IMG/VR virus record: IMGVR_UViG_3300018933_000006
Coordinates: 1-53,806 of that record
From: a virus
Length of the DNA stretch: 53,806 nt
Reading direction: 5' to 3' (one strand)
The notes below the pieces were generated by a model. The model worked only from the letters and a program-made list of their open reading frames with translations, was not told where the DNA came from and searched no databases. Both the position numbers and the translations under genes were made by a program. How positions within the stretch are numbered: the stretch's first letter is position 1; each line of letters begins with the position of its first letter. This document shows positions 25,301 through 32,118 of this stretch, piece by piece.

Positions 25301-26571
25301 CAGGCGGCCACCTCCAGTCGAGTCGGCAGGTACGGCCGCCACAGGGCCTCGGTCGTGCGCACCCCGTACCGCAGCGCGTCGCAGCTGTGGTCGTTCTCCT
25401 TGATCGGCCGGTCCTCGCCCCGCTCGGCCGCGCCGTCGTCCCAGCTGTAGCCCGGGAGTTCGTCGATCAGGCCCTGCGCGGACTCGTGCACCAGCAGGTC
25501 GCCGGTTGAGAAAAGACTGCTGACCGTGCGGATGCCGTCGAGGACCGAGTTGTCCGCCGCCGTCACACCGCTGACGCCGTCGCGGTGCAGCTGCTCGATG
25601 TACGACGACGCGGATGGGTCCACGATCGTCCATTCCGGCTGCACGCCCATCACGTTGGTCTGAGGCTGCGGCACTCGCGCGAGCCACTGACGGCGGGCAC
25701 GGGAGTACTCGGAGTCCGTCATCTGCCGACGCGCGGTGCGGGAGTCGTGCCGGTACTCCGAAACCACGTACAGGCGCCGGTCCGTGCCGACGCCGATCAG
25801 GACATCGGCGTACGGGTTGACGGTGCCGTAGTCGATCGAGTCGCACAGCCACCGCTCGATCTGCGGCAGCGTCCGAACGACGTGCCGGTGCGCGTCGAAC
25901 ATCTCGTAGATCGCGCCCTCGGACTGCACCCAGTGCCCGGCGATGAAGCGCCGGTACCACAGGCCGACGTACTCGGCCTTCAACGAGGCCACGTAGGCCG
26001 GGTCGAGGGCGGGGTTGTCGTCGAGGGTGAAGTGCCACTGGCGGAGGTCGAGGTCTCCCTGACGGTCGAGGAACTCCTTCTTCAACCAGTGGCCGGGGTT
26101 GTCCGGGTTGGTCGTGGCCATCAGCCGCGCACCAGGTACCGACAGGCGGCCCAAGAGCTGGTTCCAGAAGCCGCGCGGGATCAGCGTCGCCTCGTCCACG
26201 TAGGCGAGGCAGGCGGTCAGGCCGCGGAGGCGGCCCTCGGCACGGGAGTCTGCTGCGCCGATCAGGTGGATCGTGCGACCGAGGACGGTCGCGGTGGTGG
26301 CGCCCCGGGTGTGCTGCACCAGCCGGGCTACCGGTCCGAACAGCGTCTCGTCTTGCAGTGGGTCGAGGACGTTGCGCTCGATGGTCTGGAGGGATCGGCC
26401 GACGATGACGATCAGTCCGGACGCCGGCGCGGCGGCGACCGCGATGAGGAAGGCGATCAGCGAGGAGATCGTCTTGCCCGACCGGATCGCCCCGTGCCAC
26501 ACGTTGATGCGGGCCGTGGCGTCGGCGATCGAGCGGATCTGCTTGCGGGACAGGGGCAGCGAGTCGAGCAT
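25300..26571 (-). CDS. terL: Terminase large subunit
   Basis: The 423-aa protein has Walker A GAIRSGKT (27-34), Walker B with acidic pair LAYVDEA (D126, E127), and the coupling motif MATTNPDNPG. Its RNase H-like nuclease has likely metal ligands D247 (SIDYGT), D318 (IVDPSA) and D394/D398 (NDHSCDAL). All key residues are present, so ATP-driven packaging and cleavage should be functional. Confidence 0.95.
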   Translation of the reverse strand: MLDSLPLSRKQIRSIADATARINVWHGAIRSGKTISSLIAFLIAVAAAPASGLIVIVGRSLQTIERNVLDPLQDETLFGPVARLVQHTRGATTATVLGRTIHLIGAADSRAEGRLRGLTACLAYVDEATLIPRGFWNQLLGRLSVPGARLMATTNPDNPGHWLKKEFLDRQGDLDLRQWHFTLDDNPALDPAYVASLKAEYVGLWYRRFIAGHWVQSEGAIYEMFDAHRHVVRTLPQIERWLCDSIDYGTVNPYADVLIGVGTDRRLYVVSEYRHDSRTARRQMTDSEYSRARRQWLARVPQPQTNVMGVQPEWTIVDPSASSYIEQLHRDGVSGVTAADNSVLDGIRTVSSLFSTGDLLVHESAQGLIDELPGYSWDDGAAERGEDRPIKENDHSCDALRYGVRTTEALWRPYLPTRLEVAA

Positions 26572-27119
26572 CAGCCCTCCTCGCGATCGTCCTCCCCAGT
26601 GTCCAGACCGGCCAGCCTGTTCAGGCCCTCGGCGAGGGAGCCCAGCATCGAGCGGGCGGCCTCCACTCCGGGGTCGCCGTCGAGCTGTTCGAGCTTGACG
26701 GCCTGGTTGAGGTACTGGGTGATGGCGCCGGCGAGTGCCTTCTCCTCCTGGCCCGGCACGTGGTCGAGGTGCTCGGTCTCGATGCCGTTGACGGTGCTGG
26801 CCGTGAACTGGAAGCCGCCGTGCTCGGCGGCGTCGAGGCGGTCAAGCAGCTTCTCGACTCGCGCGTATGCCCGGTCGACGATGGCTGCGCGGCGCGCTTT
26901 GGCGTCGGTCTTGCGGGCCTCGGTGGCGACCGCGGTGGCCGTACGGTCGAAGGTGAGGTCCATCTCGGCGGCGTACACGCTGATCGTGCGGGGTGAGCGC
27001 TGCATGAGGGTGGCGATCTCGTTGCGGCCCTTGCCTTCGGCGTGCAGCCGTCGCAGTGTCTCGCGTTCCTCGTCGCTGAACTCGCCGCCCTTGCTGGTCT
27101 TGGGCGCGACCACGTGCAC
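26571..27119 (-). CDS. terS: Terminase small subunit
   Basis: The 182-aa protein has an N-terminal HTH (FSDEERETLRRLHAEGKGRN, EIATLMQRSPRTISVYAAEM) and a C-terminal helical region. It precedes terL with a one-base overlap. Binds the packaging site; that site was not identified. Confidence 0.85.
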   Translation of the reverse strand: MHVVAPKTSKGGEFSDEERETLRRLHAEGKGRNEIATLMQRSPRTISVYAAEMDLTFDRTATAVATEARKTDAKARRAAIVDRAYARVEKLLDRLDAAEHGGFQFTASTVNGIETEHLDHVPGQEEKALAGAITQYLNQAVKLEQLDGDPGVEAARSMLGSLAEGLNRLAGLDTGEDDREEG

Positions 27120-27137
27120 CTCCTCGGGGCATGCGAA

Positions 27138-27168
27138 GGCCCGGCCACCGTGTGGGAATGGCCGGGCC
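27138..27168. terminator. Terminator between lipoprotein and terminase genes
   Basis: GGCCCGGCCA (27138-27147) and TGGCCGGGCC (27159-27168): a perfect 10-bp stem with an 11-base loop, 15 bases after the lipoprotein stop. Confidence 0.75.
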
Positions 27169-27182
27169 GAGTCAGCGGGACA

Positions 27183-27578
27183 TCAGACCTCGCAGAACTT
27201 GAGGCCCTTCAGCGCCTCGTTGATCTGCTTGCCCTGCGCCTCGGTCGTCGTGACGTCCTCGAACGTGAACCGCTGCGAGGCGAAGTAGTCGAGGTTCTGG
27301 GCGCCGCCGTTGATCGCCATGCACTGGTTGCGGGCGGCGTCGATCGCCTTGTCCTCGTGCTTCCCGAGGTCCGGGTTGGCGGCGCGTAGCGCCCGGAGCA
27401 GCTCCTCGCGGTCGGCGCCGGTGGGCTCGGGCGGGAGGCCGGCGGCCTTCGCCGGGTCATCCTGCTGGCTGGCCGAGGCGGAGGCGCTGGGCTTGGTGTC
27501 GTCACTGCTGTCGTTGCTGGAGCAGGCGGCGAGTGTGAGCGCGGTGATGGCGACGGCTATGACGGTGCGGAGTCGCAT
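27183..27578 (-). CDS. Secreted lipoprotein, prophage cargo, 131 aa
   Basis: It begins MRLRTVIAVAITALTLAAC, a signal peptide with lipobox LAAC (Cys19), then a Ser/Asp-rich linker. The globular part ends with NQCMAINGG and LKGLKFCEV, two Cys that may pair. It recalls small actinobacterial secreted DUF732-like proteins, but weakly. ATG 27578 follows CAGGGGGGGACC. Two strong hairpins isolate it and a palindrome lies upstream, so it may be expressed in the lysogen, for example to exclude superinfecting phage. Confidence 0.8.
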   Translation of the reverse strand: MRLRTVIAVAITALTLAACSSNDSSDDTKPSASASASQQDDPAKAAGLPPEPTGADREELLRALRAANPDLGKHEDKAIDAARNQCMAINGGAQNLDYFASQRFTFEDVTTTEAQGKQINEALKGLKFCEV

Positions 27579-27690
27579 GGTCCCCCCCTGGAGCGGTGTG
27601 GATGAGGGGGCATCATGCCGTACCCGGTGTGATCGTTTCCGGGCATGCCAGATCTGCGGCTCAGTGTGAGGCATGATCGCGCGGAACGCA

Positions 27691-27704
27691 ACTACGGCCG
27701 TAGT
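27691..27704. promoter_or_regulatory. 14-bp palindrome upstream of the lipoprotein gene
   Basis: ACTACGGCCGTAGT is a perfect palindrome 113 bp upstream of the lipoprotein start and 28 bp from a terminator hairpin. It is a candidate operator for an independent lipoprotein promoter; no clear -10/-35 pair could be fixed. Confidence 0.45.
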
Positions 27705-27731
27705 GCTGATTGCCTCAGATGGAACGCACGA

Positions 27732-27765
27732 GGCCCCGCCGTCCACGGGGGGAGACGGCGGGGCC
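27732..27765. terminator. Strong terminator after the Spd-like module
   Basis: GGCCCCGCCGTC (27732-27743) and GACGGCGGGGCC (27754-27765): perfect 12-bp stem, 10-base loop. It lies 49 bases after the stop of the 56-aa gene and upstream of the lipoprotein. Confidence 0.8.
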
Positions 27766-27813
27766 GGTTGTCGGGCGCTACTCGACGCGAGCCACCAGTG
27801 TGGCAGGACGGCG

Positions 27814-27984
27814 TCAGGTCAGCTCATCGACGTCGGCCACACCGTTCTGCTCGCGCATCGCCCGATCGGACTGGATGGTGAACCGCCGGCGCTGCTCCGG
27901 CGTCCACGCGGCCGGGTTCTTGGGCAGCCCGGCGACCGTGTCCCGCAGCTGCTCGGTCTCGCTCTTGCGGTTGAAGAGGGCCAT
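27814..27984 (-). CDS. Small hypothetical protein, 56 aa
   Basis: ATG 27984 with ACAGGAGACCGCCATC upstream. It begins MALFNRKSETEQLRDTVAGL and continues KNPAAWTPEQRRRFTIQSDR. It is charged, helical and unknown. It lies between the iteron region and the terminator, so it may be the last gene of the Spd-like operon or a separate unit. Confidence 0.65.
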   Translation of the reverse strand: MALFNRKSETEQLRDTVAGLPKNPAAWTPEQRRRFTIQSDRAMREQNGVADVDELT

Positions 27985-28019
27985 GATGGCGGTCTCCTGT
28001 CTCGTGATCGGGATGGGAA

Positions 28020-28058
28020 CCGGGGCGGCCGGTAGCTGGCAGGCGCAGGCCGCCCCGG
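28020..28058. terminator. Hairpin CCGGGGCGGCC / GGCCGCCCCGG
   Basis: Perfect 11-bp inverted repeat (28020-28030, 28048-28058) with a 17-base loop. It lies between the iteron array and the 56-aa gene and may end transcription of the Spd-like operon. Confidence 0.6.
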
Positions 28059-28117
28059 TGTTCAGCGAGTGGGCTACTTGCCGTCGCTCTTGGTCATCTC
28101 GGCGAGGTTCTCCTTGG

Positions 28118-28203
28118 GGTAGACCGGCGGTAGATTCGCCGGTAGATCGGGGTAGATCGGCCGGTAGACGTGCAGGTCAGGCGGCGGTAGACGGCGCGGT
28201 AGA
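28118..28203 (+). repeat. Phased GGTAGA iteron array
   Basis: GGTAGA starts at 28118, 28129, 28141, 28151, 28163, 28186 and 28198, with a degenerate copy GGTCAG at 28175. Steps are 11, 12, 10, 12, 12, 11 and 12 bp, mean 11.4, so all face one side of the helix. Five lie after the stop of the membrane-wHTH gene, the degenerate copy contains that stop, and two lie in its last codons. Arrays like this serve as plasmid iterons, partition centromeres or conjugative clt loci; which applies here is unknown. Confidence 0.8.
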
Positions 28204-28782
28204 CATCTCGCCGGCTACAGCCGGGGAAGGGGCCAGATCGGCCCGCCGCACACCCCTCGTCGGGCTCTTGGAGCCGGGCACCTTCACTTTGGGCTGGACG
28301 GGGATGTGAAGGGCCTCCAAACGGGCCCTCAGGTCGGCCACCTTCCAGCCCTTTCCGTGGCCCTGCTCCTGGAGGTGGGCGAGGACGGTGCGGAGGTGCA
28401 CCGCGTCGGCGGTCCCCATGGCCTCCAGCAGGAGGGCGCGCACGGCGTCCAAGTCGGGCTCCGCGGAGGCCTCGTCGTCGGCCGCGGGGGCGGCCGTCGT
28501 CCCGGCCTTCCAGGCGGCGCGGATCCACCACCCGACGAGGAGCCACATCAGCCACGGCAGGGCGCGGACGACTGCCCACAGGGCGTAGGCCGCGGCGCCG
28601 AGCACGGCCAGGCGCAGCAGCGGACCGAGGGCGGCGCGCCACCCGTCGAGGTCGTCGCGGCGGCCGGCGCGCACCCACGCGGTGAGGGCGTCGGTGCGGC
28701 GCTGCCAGACGAGGGCGCTGCCGCGGCACAGCCGGTCGGCGGCGGTGGTGCGGGCGGCCCACAGAGCGAGTTGGCGGCGCAT
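28177..28782 (-). CDS. Membrane protein with C-terminal winged-helix-like domain (plasmid-spread type), 201 aa
   Basis: Two adjacent hydrophobic helices at about residues 55-95 (LLRLAVLGAAAYALWAVVRA, LPWLMWLLVGWWIRAAWKAG). Then comes a soluble domain, AVRALLLEAMGTADAVHLRT, KGWKVADLRARLEALHIPVQ and a basic TRGVRRADL end, which reads as a winged helix. I recall this architecture from Streptomyces conjugative elements beside spdB. It could tether the iteron array to the membrane. ATG 28782 overlaps the upstream stop. Confidence 0.7.
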   Translation of the reverse strand: MRRQLALWAARTTAADRLCRGSALVWQRRTDALTAWVRAGRRDDLDGWRAALGPLLRLAVLGAAAYALWAVVRALPWLMWLLVGWWIRAAWKAGTTAAPAADDEASAEPDLDAVRALLLEAMGTADAVHLRTVLAHLQEQGHGKGWKVADLRARLEALHIPVQPKVKVPGSKSPTRGVRRADLAPSPAVAGEMSTAPSTAA

Positions 28783-29282
28783 CACAGACCGTTCTCCAGG
28801 ATGGTGCGGCCCTCGGCGCCGATGGCGTTGACGAGGTCGGGCCACCAGCCGAGGAGCTCGGCGACGCCGGGCAGGAACCCGAGGACGGCGAACGAGCAGA
28901 TGCCGCCGACGATCCGCCGCTTGTCCTGCTTCCCCGAGCCCTTGAACAGCAGGATCACGCCGAGCAGGATCAGGCAGACCACGATGGCGCCCTCGTAGGT
29001 GAGGGTGCCCATGCGGCCGGTCGGCATCGGCGCCGCCCCGGACGTGCCGGTCACCTTGGACACGCCGGCGTCGCCGCTGCCGGTGAAGATGCCGGCGATA
29101 CCGGCTGCTCCCCAGCCGAGCGCGCCGCCGATGCAGATGGTGGCGAGGGAGCCGAGGCCGGCGCCGCTGGCGTAGGGCACGAGGGCCTTGGGGTCTCGGC
29201 CTCCCTTCCACCAGGGGCGCAAGTTGGCGTAGAGGATGCCGAGGGCGACGGCGGCGCCGGCGAGGGATAGGCCTACGTTCAT
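28782..29282 (-). CDS. Spd-like polytopic membrane protein, 166 aa
   Basis: Starts MNVGLSLAGAAVALGILYAN (helix 1), then LRPWWKGGRDPKALVPY. Further helices are GSLATICIGGALGWGAAGIA, GAIVVCLILLGVILLF and GGICSFAVLGFLPGVAELLG. The NLRPWWKGGRDPKALVPYA block is familiar from proteins near spd/tra genes in Streptomyces integrative conjugative elements. Overlaps both neighbours. Confidence 0.7.
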   Translation of the reverse strand: MNVGLSLAGAAVALGILYANLRPWWKGGRDPKALVPYASGAGLGSLATICIGGALGWGAAGIAGIFTGSGDAGVSKVTGTSGAAPMPTGRMGTLTYEGAIVVCLILLGVILLFKGSGKQDKRRIVGGICSFAVLGFLPGVAELLGWWPDLVNAIGAEGRTILENGL

Positions 29283-29947
29283 CGGGGGACTCCGGTGAGG
29301 AACTGGATTGGGTCGTACCAGGAGAGGGCGCCGAACGCGCCGATGAAGGTGACGGCGAGCGCGAACAGGCGTAAGGGGCTGCCTCCCTTGCGGACGATGG
29401 CGGTGATCGCGAGGGTGAGGGGGATGAGGCCGAGGGCGTAGCCCCAACCCACTCCCCAGTCCTCACGGGCGAGGCTGACGGTGAAGTGCCACGTGGTGGC
29501 GACTGAGTAGCCGGTGTGTGGGATCGGTGTGACGGCCAGCGTCAGCCCGGTGACGGCGTGCCAGGGGCGGACGTACCGGCCGAGCCAGGCTGTAATCCGT
29601 TCCCAGCGGGACGGTTCCGGATCGGGTTCCGCCCACGCCAGCACGACCTCGTGGACGTGACGGATCTCTACGGGGCGCGGCTGCGGATCGGGTGGAACGG
29701 GCGTCGGATCTGGCACTGCGGGTGGGGGCGGAGGGGGCGGCGGTGTCCGCCAGGGCGGGGCTTCACCGGGCTCCGGCGGCCGGGCGGGGAGCGGGGCGCC
29801 GGCGGGGATGATCCGGGTGGGGGTGACGGGGCGGGGCTCGGGGTCGTGCATGGGTGGCTCCTGGTGGCCGAGGGGGCGGGCGCCGAGGCGGCGGAGGTGG
29901 TGGCGGGCGCGCAGCTCGTCGCCGCCGGGCGACGGCCGCGCGCCCAT
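29279..29947 (-). CDS. Proline-rich membrane protein of the Spd-like operon, 222 aa
   Basis: A cytoplasmic Pro-rich N-terminus includes a run of eight prolines (about residues 75-82). Three helices follow: WHAVTGLTLAVTPI, WGYALGLIPLTLAITAIV and FALAVTFIGAFGALSW. ATG 29947 overlaps the upstream stop as TGATG, and third codon positions stay G/C from there. ATG 29851 (190 aa) with CAGGAGCCACCC is an alternative. Function unknown; membership in the Spd operon suggests an inner-membrane complex. Confidence 0.65.
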   Translation of the reverse strand: MGARPSPGGDELRARHHLRRLGARPLGHQEPPMHDPEPRPVTPTRIIPAGAPLPARPPEPGEAPPWRTPPPPPPPPAVPDPTPVPPDPQPRPVEIRHVHEVVLAWAEPDPEPSRWERITAWLGRYVRPWHAVTGLTLAVTPIPHTGYSVATTWHFTVSLAREDWGVGWGYALGLIPLTLAITAIVRKGGSPLRLFALAVTFIGAFGALSWYDPIQFLTGVPR

Positions 29948-30819
29948 CAGGCGCCGACCCGGAGGGCGCGGAGGTAGCGGTCGACGCTGCTCTGCGGGAC
30001 CTGCTTGCCGGTGGCGTTCCGGACGGTCCGGAGGACGGCTTCCGGGTCGCGGATTCCGGAGTCCCAGGCGTTCCGGACTGCTTCCTGCGTGGTCACGCGG
30101 CCCGAGCGGATCGGGCTGACCTTGGGATCCGGATCTTCCGAAGTGGGCTCCGGAGTTCCGGGTGCCTCCGGAATTGCGGATCCGTTCTCCTCGGGGGTTC
30201 CGCCGAGGCTGCGCCGCTCGGCGTCTACGAGGGCCTGGCCGCGCTGGAGTTCCCGCCGGATCGGGATCATGGCGAGCTGGCCGTCGACCTTCGCGCGACG
30301 GGCGGTCACCCACTGCTGGGTGCGTGGGTCGAGCGGCCGGGCGTGCACGCGCATCGCCATCGACCAGCCGCCCTTGGCGAGCGCGGACACGACCGCGCCG
30401 ACCGCACCGATCACCCACGTGTCGGCGATGAGGTAGCCGTGCGCGAAGACCGCGCCCATGGACACGGCGAGCGCCCACCGGCCGGCCCGCCGCGCGACCT
30501 GCGCCCGTTCGGGGTCGTAGCGCAGCAGCCACTCCACGCCCATGCACATGATCCAGCTCGCGTCGAAGGCGACCGCGGCGGCGTAGGCGACGGCGGCGAT
30601 GGTGACGGCGGACAGGAGGTCGCCGATGCTGGCGGTCGTCCAGGCAAGGGACGCAGTGACGAGGATGATGGCGCCGATGGTGACGGCGGTGCGGACGATG
30701 TGGTCCCAGTCGCGGGGCGGTGCGGGGACCTCGATCTGTTCGCGGTCGAGGACCATCTCGGTGACGCCGTCGACGGTGTGAGGGACGAGCCGGGTCCGCT
30801 CGATGGTGCGGGTCTTCAC
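29947..30819 (-). CDS. SpdB-like (DUF2637-type) membrane protein, 290 aa
   Basis: Residues 40-155 hold four membrane helices (IVRTAVTIGAIILVTASLAW, AVTIAAVAYAAAVAFDASWI, ALAVSMGAVFAHGYLIADTW, VIGAVGAVVSALAKGGWSMA). Then QQWVTARRAKVDGQLAMIPI and a C-terminal wHTH-like segment (AVRNAWDSGIRDPEAVLRTV). This is the SpdB layout of Streptomyces plasmids, where it supports intramycelial spread of DNA together with TraB. No TraB is present here. Start GTG 30819. Confidence 0.75.
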   Translation of the reverse strand: MKTRTIERTRLVPHTVDGVTEMVLDREQIEVPAPPRDWDHIVRTAVTIGAIILVTASLAWTTASIGDLLSAVTIAAVAYAAAVAFDASWIMCMGVEWLLRYDPERAQVARRAGRWALAVSMGAVFAHGYLIADTWVIGAVGAVVSALAKGGWSMAMRVHARPLDPRTQQWVTARRAKVDGQLAMIPIRRELQRGQALVDAERRSLGGTPEENGSAIPEAPGTPEPTSEDPDPKVSPIRSGRVTTQEAVRNAWDSGIRDPEAVLRTVRNATGKQVPQSSVDRYLRALRVGA

Positions 30820-30885
30820 GGTGCAGCTCCAAGAGGTGGCCGCCCCGCGCCGGGGGAATGTCGCGCGGGGCGGCCGGTCTGGTGG

Positions 30886-31053
30886 TCAGCTGTGGTCGTC
30901 GGTCCAGCCGAGGCGGGTGCGGATGTCGGCGCCGGCGGCGTAGTCGGCCTGGCAGGCGGCGACGGTGGCGGGCTGGGTGGCGACGCTGCCGAGCTGGGGC
31001 TCGTAGTGCTCCGGGCTGTGCTGCTCGGGCTGCTGGTCGGTACCGTGGGGCAT
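30886..31053 (-). CDS. Small hydrophilic protein, 55 aa
   Basis: First gene of the Spd-like operon. ATG 31053 has AGGAGAG at proper distance; ATG 31059 is too close to it. Sequence MPHGTDQQPEQHSPEHYEPQ is His/Gln/Pro-rich, then QADYAAGADIRTRLGWTDDHS. No domain recognised. Confidence 0.65.
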   Translation of the reverse strand: MPHGTDQQPEQHSPEHYEPQLGSVATQPATVAACQADYAAGADIRTRLGWTDDHS

Positions 31054-31171
31054 GGTCATCTCTCCTGTTCACGGCAGGTGGATGGCTGGCCCCGACCCAT
31101 GTGGAGCTGCAACTCCGGGCCGGGGCCTTGTTGCTGAGCGGAGACCAGGGCGGCCTCGCCCGACCAAGCTA

Positions 31172-31205
31172 AACCCCGGGGTTGTGGTAGCGCAACCCCG
31201 GGGTT
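31172..31205. promoter_or_regulatory. Twin palindromic operator AACCCCGGGGTT in a divergent promoter
   Basis: The perfect 12-bp palindrome AACCCCGGGGTT occurs at 31172-31183 and 31194-31205, centres 22 bp (two turns) apart. A promoter-like pair TTGTGG (31182-31187) and TTAGGGT (31204-31210) for the + strand overlaps both. It sits between the Spd-like operon (-) and the HTH gene (+), so one regulator, most likely the 31244 product, can silence both directions. Confidence 0.75.
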
Positions 31206-31243
31206 AGGGTCGTGTTGGCCGCACCGCAGAGAGGAGCGCGGTA

Positions 31244-31558
31244 GTGGCAGACCAGCCCGAGGAGGTGACACGCCTGGTGGAAGCCATCAAGGCGTTCGAG
31301 GCGATCGAAGACGACGAGGCGTGCGCCGTCGCCGTGTCGCAGGCGTTGAAGGACTGGACCGGCCACCAGACGAGGCTGCGCCAGCTGCGGCAGCAGCGTG
31401 TCCAGGCGCTCAAGGCGCAGGGGAGGACGTGGGAGGAGATCGGCCGGCTCCTCGGTGGGATCAGTGCGGCGCGGGCGCAGCAGATCGCGGCTGGGGTGAG
31501 CGGGGCGTCGCGGCGGAAGGCGGAGACAGCGAAGCGGGCGGAGGCGTCCGATGGATGA
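31244..31558 (+). CDS. Small HTH DNA-binding protein, likely local regulator, 104 aa
   Basis: An N-terminal helical part (ALKDWTGHQTRLRQLRQQRV) leads into a sigma-like HTH (ALKAQGRTWEEIGRLLGGIS, AARAQQIAAGV). GTG 31244 follows GAGAGGAGCGCGG. It lies directly downstream of the twin palindrome, so autoregulation and control of the Spd-like operon are the simplest reading. Confidence 0.75.
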   Translation: MADQPEEVTRLVEAIKAFEAIEDDEACAVAVSQALKDWTGHQTRLRQLRQQRVQALKAQGRTWEEIGRLLGGISAARAQQIAAGVSGASRRKAETAKRAEASDG

Positions 31559-31979
31559 GTTCGTGGAGTGGCTGCGTGCCCAGCTCGACGAGGACGAGCG
31601 GATCGCGTTCTCCGCCGGGCACACGCTGGGCGGTCAGCTCGCGCTCGACTGGGAGGTGGCTGGCGCCGGCGTAGGCGTATGGACCGTGGAGCGGCCAGTG
31701 AACGAGCCGCCCGTGGTGCCCGAGACGCTGATGGAGGACATGCCTGGTTACGAGGCGGCCCGGGCGAGGGCTCTGCATATCGCGAGCCACGGTCCGGCGC
31801 GGGTGCTGCGCGAGATCGACGCCAAGCGTCGGATCCTCGTCGAGCACGCGCTCAACGGCTGGGTTTGCACCACCTGCGATACCGGGGAAGTCGAACAGGT
31901 CTTTCCCTGCCCGACGCTGCGCATCCTCGCCCTGCCCTACGCGGACCGGTCGGGCTACCGCGACGAGTGGCGGCCGTAG
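31551..31979 (+). CDS. DUF6221-family protein, 142 aa
   Basis: The N-terminus MDEFVEWLRAQLDEDERIAF, the block HIASHGPARVLREIDAKRRI, and the end CPTLRILALPYADRSGYRDEW are the conserved parts of the Streptomyces DUF6221 family. The middle has a CTTC pair. Overlaps the HTH gene by 8 bases. Function is unknown; the family is common in phages and integrative elements. Confidence 0.8.
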   Translation: MDEFVEWLRAQLDEDERIAFSAGHTLGGQLALDWEVAGAGVGVWTVERPVNEPPVVPETLMEDMPGYEAARARALHIASHGPARVLREIDAKRRILVEHALNGWVCTTCDTGEVEQVFPCPTLRILALPYADRSGYRDEWRP

Positions 31980-31994
31980 CCACGCCGCATCGCA

Positions 31995-32022
31995 GCCCCC
32001 GTCTCGCGGTCGAGGCGGGGGC
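31995..32022 (+). terminator. Terminator after the DUF6221 gene
   Basis: GCCCCCGTCTCG (31995-32006), loop CGGT, CGAGGCGGGGGC (32011-32022): 12-bp stem with one G-U pair, 16 bases after the stop. Confidence 0.75.
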
Positions 32023-32118
32023 AACCTGGGCCTCCGGCTCGAAGTGTGATCATGCGCGTCATGTACCAAATTAGATTACAGGGGGTATGGCTTGGGGGCT
32101 GGCCATTCGGAGCATCCA

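Noticed and set aside
25585-27288. 567-codon + strand frame opposite terminase
   Set aside because: Terminase motifs on the - strand are complete and in order; this frame has none and spans two genes.
28073-28117. Seven-codon frame MTKSDGK after AAGGAG downstream of the iterons
   Set aside because: The spacing from AAGGAG is about 12 bases and the peptide is too short to support. Its upstream frame has no start codon. It may be a chance feature of the iteron flank.
27814-31979. Full conjugation system (TraB, relaxase)
   Set aside because: Searched by eye for FtsK/TraB Walker motifs and relaxase His triads; none found. Only Spd-like genes are supported.
31461-32069. 202-codon - strand frame opposite the DUF6221 gene
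   Set aside because: The + strand product matches DUF6221 end to end and is followed by a terminator; the - strand frame has no ribosome site and no recognisable domain.
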